A DNA stretch of 6,185 nt, from positions 1-6,185 of the forward strand of contig JAIJEI010000128.1 in the NCBI GenBank assembly GCA_022739095.1, in the 5' to 3' direction. Below, one piece after another: positions 1 through 6,185 of this stretch. The first letter of the stretch is position 1; each line of letters opens with the position of its first letter. Position numbers and translations under genes: made by a program. This DNA comes from Bifidobacterium sp. GTDB lineage: Bacteria > Actinomycetota > Actinomycetes > Actinomycetales > Bifidobacteriaceae. Under the pieces are notes generated by a model. The model was given only the letters and a program-made list of their open reading frames with translations. It was not told the DNA's origin and ran no database searches.

Positions 1-755
1 AGCGGCGGAATCGGCGCGCCGGCGTGAATCGGGTTGATGAGCATGAAGTCGGCTTTGGACTTGTCGGCCGCGTCCGCCAGCAGCAGCTTCAGATCGCCGT
101 AATCGCCGATGCCCCACGATTCGCGGGACCGCACGGAATACATCTGCGTCATCCAGCCCCACCGCTGGTGCTTGGCGACTGCCTCCGGCACGGGAATGCG
201 CGCGGGGGCGGCGATGATGGCCGCCTTGCCCTCGCGCCCGTCCACCGTGACGGTCAGTGTGTGGTAGCCCATCGGCAAATCGGGGGCGATGGTCAAGTCC
301 GGCTTGCCGGAATTGACGTTCGGCAGCAGGGCAAAGTGGCCAAACGCGGTGCCGTCCTCCAGCTTGATGGAGGCGGTGATGTCCGCGTCCGACGAACAGT
401 TCAGGGTGATGCCGGTCGGTTTGCCGGTGGTGGCGACGATGGTGGAGGGGAGCAAACGTTTGCTGTTTTCCGCCTCAAGTTGGGTCATGGAGCGTGCGAT
501 GGCCTCGTCGCTGGATGCGTCCACATCGAGGGCCTTGAGCACGGCGACCAAGGCCGCATCGCTGATTTCGGTATAGGTGCCGAGCTGGTCGATGAACGAG
601 GTGGAAAGCCCGCAGGCTTTGGCCAGCTTGACCAGCGGACGGGCGAGTCGTTCCGCGCTTTCCGTACGTTGCGGGGCAGCGGAAGCGGCGTCGTTGGTGG
701 TGTCTGCGATGGTGCCGGTGCTGGTCGCTGCGTCGTTGCCGTACACGTCGGTCAT
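1..755 (-). CDS. malQ: 4-alpha-glucanotransferase (amylomaltase), N-terminal part, runs off the left edge
   Basis: Family GH77 MalQ transfers alpha-1,4-glucan segments between maltodextrins in the cytoplasm. The frame is open from the ATG at 753-755 (minus strand) to the window edge, giving 251 codons. The start is supported by AAGGAG at 761-766, five bases upstream. Residues 1 to about 190 form an N-terminal extension: an Ala/Thr-rich start, a helical stretch (about 20-95), then a beta-rich part like the N-terminal beta-sandwich domain of actinobacterial MalQ. The catalytic barrel begins around residue 199 with WGWMTQMYSVRS, followed by SWGIGDYGDL and INPIHAG, which is typical GH77 sequence. 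The catalytic acids lie beyond the window. Bifidobacterial MalQ is usually about 700 residues, so roughly a third is present. A LacI-type operator lies upstream. Family assignment rests on recognised motifs; the gene name is highly likely but the paralogue number is unknown. Confidence 0.9.
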   Translation of the reverse strand, partial: MTDVYGNDAATSTGTIADTTNDAASAAPQRTESAERLARPLVKLAKACGLSTSFIDQLGTYTEISDAALVAVLKALDVDASSDEAIARSMTQLEAENSKRLLPSTIVATTGKPTGITLNCSSDADITASIKLEDGTAFGHFALLPNVNSGKPDLTIAPDLPMGYHTLTVTVDGREGKAAIIAAPARIPVPEAVAKHQRWGWMTQMYSVRSRESWGIGDYGDLKLLLADAADKSKADFMLINPIHAGAPIPP

Positions 756-871
756 GATGACTCCTTGCTCGCAAGTCGGGTACTGCTAGTCGTTTGCATT
801 GCTGTTCGAGGGCCGCTCTGCCTTGAGGTTCCGGCAATCTGACAGACCAATGTTCGAGCTGTCCCGCCTTT

Positions 872-900
872 ACCGTAACTCATATTGACAACGATTGCAA
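872..900 (-). promoter_or_regulatory. Candidate sigma-70-type promoter of malQ
   Basis: Read on the minus strand, TTGCAA (900-895) is followed after exactly 17 bases by TACGGT (877-872). These are acceptable -35 and -10 elements, and would start RNA near position 865, leaving a leader of roughly 110 nt before the malQ ATG. The -10 fits the TAnnnT pattern but is not a strong consensus. The promoter overlaps the palindrome at 882-903, as expected for a repressor-controlled promoter. No better candidate was seen in 756-930. Confidence 0.45.
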
Positions 901-903
901 TAT
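882..903. promoter_or_regulatory. LacI-family-type operator upstream of malQ
   Basis: A 22-bp imperfect palindrome has outer arms ATATTG and CAATAT and a central CG (892/893). Its core, TTGACAACGATTGCAA (885-900), fits the TGnnAnCGnTnnCA pattern of LacI/GalR/CcpA-family operators. It covers the -35 and spacer of the candidate malQ promoter, so a bound repressor would block transcription. LacI-family MalR-type regulators are known to control maltodextrin genes in bifidobacteria; that this site binds one of them is inferred. Confidence 0.5.
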
Positions 904-929
904 GGTCGGTGAGTTGGGTGGTCGGCAGG

Positions 930-1182
930 CTATCCGAGCACGGCGAACGACTGAGGGGAGAGCGTCAGCTGCCCGTCGCCCACGACCGGTTCGCCGAGGC
1001 TGAGCAGCATGGTGACATCGGGGGAGAGCGCGTTCGACAGGAGGTCCACGGTTTTGCTGTGGCGGCCCGGATTCATGGCGATGAGGAGAGGTGTCCACTC
1101 GGAAACCGTCCGCGCCGCGGGCCAGCCAGAAGCGCATCACGTCGATCATCGCGTCGCACGTGGCCAGGGCATCCGGGGCCGG
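930..1182 (-). pseudogene. Remnant of a GH13 alpha-glucosidase-like gene with a large internal deletion
   Basis: Two pieces in different frames, both on the minus strand, resemble family GH13 alpha-glucosidases. The upstream piece (about 1182 down to 1093) reads CDAMIDVMRFWLARGADG then FRVD, the conserved region II that carries the catalytic nucleophile aspartate. The downstream piece (about 1094 down to the TAG at 930-932) reads TPLLIAMNPGRHSKTVDLL and ends LTLSPQSFAVLG, like the small beta-domain that closes GH13 proteins. In an intact protein of 500-600 residues these pieces are hundreds of residues apart, and regions III and IV lie between them. Here they abut at about 1093-1098 and are out of frame. 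The N-terminal region I motif is also missing. The gene is therefore dead. It lies in the same direction as malQ, which suits a former maltodextrin or alpha-glucoside locus. The exact GH13 subfamily cannot be told. Confidence 0.7.
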
Positions 1183-1469
1183 CGCCGCCGCTCCGATACC
1201 TTCGGAACGGCGGCCTTGCCGGTTCATGCGGCGATGATGCCGTGGCCCGATTCGACGGAGAATGTTCATCCGGCGTTCTTCTTACGGTAGCCGAACGTTG
1301 GCTTGTGATGCCTACCGTGGGAGCCGGAATCGAAAGATCCAAGCAATGCAGGTGCGGAACGGTTCCGCGGAGCTGAATGGCGTGACGACGACGGACGCGG
1401 CCGAACGGGCGCGGCCGGAAGCGCGTGGCCGTACGGCGCAGATGACACTGCATGGAAGAAGGAAGAACA
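1183..1469. other. Intergenic stretch upstream of phoA, no gene recognised
   Basis: No frame here gives a convincing protein on either strand. The part next to the GH13 remnant (1183-1268) may be further decayed coding DNA, but no motif survives. The stretch contains an inverted repeat ACGGTAG (1284-1290) / CTACCGT (1312-1318), a 15-bp palindrome at 1354-1368, and a GTTC direct repeat at 1264-1285. I could not identify a convincing -35/-10 pair for phoA. The ribosome binding site of phoA (AAGGA, 1459-1463) lies at its right end. Confidence 0.5.
1354..1368. repeat. 15-bp palindrome upstream of phoA
   Basis: GCGGAAC (1354-1360), one central G, then GTTCCGC (1362-1368) form a perfect 7-bp inverted repeat about 100 bp before the phoA start. 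The one-base centre makes an RNA hairpin unlikely, so a dimeric DNA-binding protein would be the more natural reader. In GC-rich DNA such a palindrome may also be chance. The function is unknown. Confidence 0.4.
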
Positions 1470-3308
1470 ATGGGCAATCACAAGGCTCTGACGGGCGCCG
1501 TCGCGGCGGTCGCCTCCATCGCGACGCTCGGCGCGCTCGCCGCTCCGGCGTTTGCTGTCGATGCCGCAAACGACACCTACAGCCCCAACGGCAAGTCGGT
1601 CGCCGAGCTCGCCAAGCACGGCGCCGGCAAGCTGGTCGCCAACCCCAACCCGGGCAAGCTCACCCCCGTCACCGACTCCTCCGCGTCCGGTTCCGCATGG
1701 GCGACCGGCACCAAGACCTACAACAACGCCGTCGACGTCGACATCTACGGCAACCCGCAGCTGAACCTCTTCGAGCTGGCCAAGGCCGCCGGCAAGGCCA
1801 CCGGCAACGTGTCCACCGCGGAGATCCAGGACGCCACCCCGGCCGTGCTGGAATCGCACTCCACCGAGCGCGCCTGCTACGGCCCGCAGGGCAAGACCGA
1901 CGGCACTTCCAACAACGCCTCCAAGCAGTGCCTCGCCAACCAGCTCAAGGAGAACGGCGGCATCGGCTCCATCTCCGAGCAGCTGCTCGACACCCGCGCC
2001 GATGTGACCATCGGCGGTGGCTCCAAGTACTTCCGCCAGACCGTGCAGGGCGGCGAATACAAGGGCAAGACCGTGTGGGAACAGGCCAAGGACATGGGCT
2101 TCCAGACCGTTGAGAACGACCCGGCCGCGATGAATGCCCTGCAGTACAAGGATGGCCAGCCGGTGCTCGCCCTGATGAGCGACGGCAACATGCCGACCAA
2201 GTTCAACCCGTTCAAGGCCACCGCCAAGGATCCGGCCAAGGACGCCAACCCGACCGTGTGCACCCCGAATGACGCCTGGCTCGGCAACCGTGGCGCCTCG
2301 CTCAAGGACATGACCAAGAAGGCGCTCGATCTGCTCAACGCCAACCCGAACGGCCAGAAGAACGGCTTCCTCCTGCAGGTCGAAGGCGCCTCGATCGATA
2401 AGCAGGACCACAACGCCAACGCCTGCGGCCAGATCGGCGAGATCGACGACTTCGACCAGGCCATCGCCTACGCCATCAGGAACGTGGACCTCACGAACAC
2501 GCTGGTGATCGTCACCGCCGATCATGCGCACACCTCCCAGGTCCTCAACGCCCAGCCGGCCTACGCGCTGTCCACTGTGCTCAAGTCCGCCGATGGCAAC
2601 AACATGGTCGTCTCCTACGGCACCGCCCAGGAAGCCTCCACTGACGCCGAAGGTGGCTACAACGGCGGCGACATGGAGCACACCAGCACCCAGCTGCGCA
2701 TCGCCGCTTCCGGCCCCGGCGCCCAGCGTGTTATCGGCCTGACCGATCAGACCGATAACTTCTACACCATCGCCGGCGCCCTGGGCCTGGCCACATCCCC
2801 CGACGAGCAGAACGCGCTCTCCAAGGACGGCACCGTGAAGGTCGCCCGTACACAGGCCGGCAAGTACGTCGCCAACGTCGACGGCTTCAACGGCGACGCG
2901 CTGCTCAGCTACGAGCTGAAAGACAAGAACGGCGCCGTGGTGTCCAAGTCCGATTCCAGCACCCCGTTGTCCGGCGTGCGCGTCAAGCCCGCGCAGACCA
3001 CTTCGATCGCGCTCGACAAGATGTCGGAAGGCGCCGAGTACACGCTCACCGTCACCGGTCGCCAGTCCGGCAAGGTCGCGACCGTCGCCATCCAGGCGCC
3101 GGCCGCCGGCTCCGCCGACAAGAAGCCGGGCACCGACAAGAACGGCGTGATCGCTTCGGGCAAGGTGCCGAACGATTCCGCGGTCTCCGGCCCGTTCGGT
3201 GCCCTGGGCGCCACCGGTACCGCCGTCATGGCCATCGCCATCGCGGCCGTGATGCTGGTTGCGATCGCGATGCTCATCAAGGCCGCGCGTAACGCCAGGA
3301 ACAACTGA
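1470..3308 (+). CDS. phoA: Exported, membrane-anchored PhoA-family alkaline phosphatase lacking the Asp51 segment
   Basis: PhoA-type enzymes release phosphate from monoesters outside the membrane. The start at 1470 is preferred over 1452 because AAGGA (1459-1463) sits six bases upstream. The product has 612 residues. Residues 1-29 are a signal peptide ending APAFA. The phosphatase domain (about 64-442) matches E. coli PhoA closely. It has nucleophile Ser70 in DSSAS, Asp121, Thr123, Arg134, Glu305, Asp310, Lys311, His314, Asp351, His352 and His404, equivalent to E. coli Ser102, Asp153, Thr155, Arg166, Glu322, Asp327, Lys328, His331, Asp369, His370 and His412. Cys136, Cys154, Cys264 and Cys319 match the two disulfides. 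The segment before Ser70 is about 60 residues too short. The 'LLIGDGMG' strand with Asp51, a ligand of zinc and magnesium, is absent, so activity is doubtful. Residues 443-545 look like an Ig-like domain, then comes a linker, a membrane helix (584-603) and the basic tail KAARNARNN. No LPXTG signal is present. Family assignment is firm; function is uncertain. Confidence 0.88.
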   Translation: MGNHKALTGAVAAVASIATLGALAAPAFAVDAANDTYSPNGKSVAELAKHGAGKLVANPNPGKLTPVTDSSASGSAWATGTKTYNNAVDVDIYGNPQLNLFELAKAAGKATGNVSTAEIQDATPAVLESHSTERACYGPQGKTDGTSNNASKQCLANQLKENGGIGSISEQLLDTRADVTIGGGSKYFRQTVQGGEYKGKTVWEQAKDMGFQTVENDPAAMNALQYKDGQPVLALMSDGNMPTKFNPFKATAKDPAKDANPTVCTPNDAWLGNRGASLKDMTKKALDLLNANPNGQKNGFLLQVEGASIDKQDHNANACGQIGEIDDFDQAIAYAIRNVDLTNTLVIVTADHAHTSQVLNAQPAYALSTVLKSADGNNMVVSYGTAQEASTDAEGGYNGGDMEHTSTQLRIAASGPGAQRVIGLTDQTDNFYTIAGALGLATSPDEQNALSKDGTVKVARTQAGKYVANVDGFNGDALLSYELKDKNGAVVSKSDSSTPLSGVRVKPAQTTSIALDKMSEGAEYTLTVTGRQSGKVATVAIQAPAAGSADKKPGTDKNGVIASGKVPNDSAVSGPFGALGATGTAVMAIAIAAVMLVAIAMLIKAARNARNN

Positions 3309-3314
3309 TTCGGC

Positions 3315-3350
3315 CGGCTGGACGACCGGCAATCCCGAGTCGTCCAGCCG
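3315..3350. repeat. Perfect 12-bp hairpin just after phoA
   Basis: The arms at 3315-3326 (CGGCTGGACGAC) and 3339-3350 are perfect reverse complements around a 12-base loop, starting seven bases after the phoA stop. No T-run follows, so this is not a standard terminator. It may protect the 3' end of the phoA transcript or help the terminator that follows directly. Confidence 0.7.
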
Positions 3351-3358
3351 CCGGACAA

Positions 3359-3399
3359 CGATCGCCCGCCGAGCCGACGCCCGGCGGGCGATCGGTTTT
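3359..3399 (+). terminator. Rho-independent terminator of phoA
   Basis: A 13-bp perfect GC-rich stem (3359-3371 with 3382-3394) and a 10-base loop are followed by GTTTT (3395-3399). This is a strong hairpin with a short T-run at the right distance from phoA. The short T-run is usual for terminators in GC-rich genomes. Confidence 0.75.
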
Positions 3400-3418
3400 C
3401 CGGTGGCTGTGTGATGGT

Positions 3419-3433
3419 GGCGCGATACGCGCC
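3419..3433. repeat. Small hairpin between the phoA and dnaK terminators
   Basis: GGCGCG (3419-3424), loop ATA, then CGCGCC (3428-3433) form a perfect 6-bp stem with a 3-base loop. Outer bases GGTG (3416-3419) and CACC (3437-3440) could form an alternative longer pairing. It lies between two stronger hairpins and no function can be assigned. Confidence 0.4.
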
Positions 3434-3449
3434 GTGCACCACGATTCGC

Positions 3450-3481
3450 AAAAACCTGAGTGAAAATCACTCAGGTTTTTT
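3450..3481 (+). terminator. Terminator-like perfect palindrome ahead of dnaK, also HAIR-like
   Basis: A 14-bp perfect stem (3450-3463 with 3467-3480) and a 3-base AAA loop are flanked by five A on the left and six T on the right, so it could terminate transcription from both sides. It lies about 20 bp upstream of the dnaK -35 box and would insulate dnaK from phoA readthrough. Its core reads CCTGAGT-N7-ACTCAGG (3455-3475), which differs from the HspR operator consensus CTTGAGT-N7-ACTCAAG by one base in each half and has the same spacing. A second role as an HspR site is possible but not shown. Confidence 0.75.
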
Positions 3482-3502
3482 GCCGAATCCGGGAATACGC
3501 GC

Positions 3503-3531
3503 TTGCGGTTTAAAGTTGAGTGGTGTAGGCT
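3503..3531 (+). promoter_or_regulatory. Candidate dnaK promoter
   Basis: TTGCGG (3503-3508) and TAGGCT (3526-3531) are separated by 17 bases and fit a housekeeping sigma-factor promoter, the -35 only moderately. RNA would start near 3538, giving a leader of about 205 nt. The -10 lies inside the HAIR operator, which is how HspR repression works in relatives. No CIRCE element was seen, so HrcA control is not supported here. Confidence 0.55.
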
Positions 3532-3535
3532 CAAG
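3515..3535. promoter_or_regulatory. HAIR operator (HspR binding site)
   Basis: GTTGAGT (3515-3521), seven bases, then GCTCAAG (3529-3535) match the HAIR consensus CTTGAGT-N7-ACTCAAG at 12 of 14 positions with exact spacing. HspR is the MerR-family repressor of the dnaK operon in actinobacteria, usually working with DnaK as co-repressor, and is usually encoded at the end of the same operon. The site overlaps the proposed -10, consistent with heat-relieved repression. Confidence 0.82.
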
Positions 3536-3537
3536 TT

Positions 3538-3742
3538 TTGGAAGCACGGGAATGGGCGGTTGCGAACGCAAACCCCACAACCGAGAGGAACCGCACAAGG
3601 AACCGACCGAAACCCGAGCGAAGAACGAAAGAACGAACACGTGCGAGACGGTTCGCGCGCACCGTTCGCCACAACCCGAACAGGTCGCGGCGAACGGCGG
3701 CGCGGGCCGGGCAATCGCAAGTCCCACAAAGGAGCACACATT
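3538..3742 (+). other. Long dnaK leader with an 80-nt T-free stretch
   Basis: No gene is recognised between the promoter and the dnaK ATG. Bases 3562-3641 contain no T at all and are made of A/C/G motifs rich in GAAC. These include AAGAACGA twice in tandem (3621-3636) and AGGAACCG twice at a 12-base period (3586-3609). Downstream, CCGTTCGCC (3662-3670) and GGCGAACGG (3689-3697) could form a 9-bp stem with an 18-base loop. The dnaK ribosome binding site AAAGGAG (3728-3734) is eight bases before the ATG. The leader assignment depends on the promoter call. Confidence 0.5.
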
Positions 3743-5637
<1,895 letters not shown>

Positions 5638-5638
<1 letters not shown>

Positions 5639-6185
5639 TGTCCGATTTCAATAAGGACGACTACCTGAACGACCTGCCGGATCCCGATCAGGCCGCTGAG
5701 GGTGCCGCTTCCGCCGCGCCGCAGGACTCGACCAACGCCGAGACCGCAAAAGCTCCCTCTGAAGAAGGAGCTGGCGCGGCGAAGGCCGCGACTGAGGGCG
5801 AGAAGCCTGTGAACGCCGGAGAAAAGGAATCGAGCGACAGCTCGTCCGATTCCCCTTCCTCCGATTCCGAAGACACTCTCACCCCGCTCGGCAAGGCCAA
5901 GAAGGAAGCCGCAGACTACCTCGAAGCCCTGCAGCGCGAACGTGCGGAGTTCATCAACTACCGCAATCGCACGCAGAAGGAGCAGGAGCGCTTCCGCCAG
6001 CACGGCATTACCGACGTGCTGACCGCGCTGCTGCCCGCCCTCGACGATATCGACCGCATTCGCGAACACAGCGAGATGGACGACTCGTTCAAGGCCGTTG
6101 CCACCAAGATCGACAAAGCCTTCGAGAAGTTCGGCGTCGAGAAGTTCGGCGAAAAGGGCGAGGACTTCGACCCCACCAAGCATGA
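5638..6185 (+). CDS. grpE: Nucleotide exchange factor GrpE, runs off the right edge
   Basis: GrpE is a dimeric co-chaperone that releases ADP from DnaK. The ATG at 5638-5640 overlaps the dnaK TGA (5636-5638) by one base, so translation is probably coupled; AAGGA (5624-5628) inside dnaK is a possible ribosome binding site. The 182 complete codons have no stop. Residues 1 to about 80 are a disordered, acidic and Ser/Ala-rich extension, longer than in E. coli GrpE (197 residues in all). Residues 86-125 form the start of the long coiled coil (KKEAADYLEALQRERAEF then INYRNR). Then come LLPALDDIDR (131-140) and the family signature FGVEKFGEKGEDFDPTKH at the edge. The C-terminal beta domain that contacts DnaK lies outside the window. 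The next expected genes, dnaJ and hspR, are not visible. Confidence 0.96.

Noticed and set aside
24..842. Plus-strand frame of 272 codons across malQ
   Set aside because: It is antisense to malQ, shows no recognisable domain and has no ribosome binding site. The minus strand encodes clear GH77 sequence.
885..906. TTGACA on the plus strand as a -35 box
   Set aside because: The nearest -10-like sequence (TATGGT, 901-906) is only 10 bases away, too close for a promoter, and no plus-strand gene follows nearby. The bases are better explained as part of the palindrome.
1452..1469. Earlier phoA start at 1452
   Set aside because: It would add MEEGRT before a normal signal peptide and has no ribosome binding site. 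The purine-rich AAGGA lies between the two ATGs and serves the start at 1470.
1266..3470. Long open frame antisense to phoA (734 codons)
   Set aside because: It covers the whole phosphatase gene on the opposite strand with biased, repetitive Gly/Val/Leu content. The sense frame has a clear family match and its own ribosome binding site, so this is a codon-bias shadow.
3503..3742. In-frame upstream extension of dnaK by 80 codons
   Set aside because: It starts upstream of the promoter and runs through the HAIR operator. The residues are unlike any Hsp70 N-terminus, and the ATG at 3743 has a strong ribosome binding site.

Overview
The window is GC-rich, densely coded chromosomal DNA that looks like a high-GC Gram-positive bacterium, most likely Bifidobacterium. 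Four things point there: a DnaK lacking the Gram-negative insertion, an HspR-type (HAIR) operator ahead of dnaK with grpE immediately following, a bifidobacterial-style MalQ, and a PhoA-type phosphatase with an actinobacterial-style signal peptide and membrane anchor. The genus is inferred; the species cannot be determined from this window.

Layout. Positions 1-755 (minus strand) hold the first 251 codons of malQ, a 4-alpha-glucanotransferase that continues past the left edge. Its upstream region (756-929) holds a candidate promoter overlapped by a LacI-family-type palindrome. Positions 930-1182 (minus strand) hold a broken remnant of a family GH13 alpha-glucosidase-like gene. Only the 'GFRVD' region and the extreme C-terminus survive, joined out of frame. 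Positions 1183-1469 have no recognisable gene. Positions 1470-3308 (plus strand) encode an exported alkaline phosphatase of the PhoA family with a C-terminal membrane anchor. It keeps almost every active-site residue but lacks the N-terminal segment that carries the essential aspartate (Asp51 in E. coli numbering). Positions 3309-3481 contain four hairpins, two of which look like rho-independent terminators. Positions 3503-3742 hold the dnaK promoter, the HAIR operator and a leader of about 200 nt with an 80-nt stretch that has no T. Positions 3743-5638 are dnaK, and grpE starts at 5638, overlapping the dnaK stop codon, and runs off the right edge.

How the parts work together. malQ and the dead GH13 gene look like the edge of a maltodextrin or alpha-glucoside locus that has decayed. 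phoA is a single-gene unit, divergent from malQ, for scavenging phosphate outside the membrane, although its catalytic competence is doubtful. dnaK-grpE is the start of the Hsp70 chaperone operon, which in bifidobacteria and other actinobacteria usually continues with dnaJ and hspR. HspR would repress it at the HAIR site. I found no new multi-gene system. The points most worth a second look are the PhoA lacking the Asp51 segment, the GH13 deletion scar, a second HAIR-like palindrome inside the terminator ahead of dnaK, and the T-free dnaK leader.
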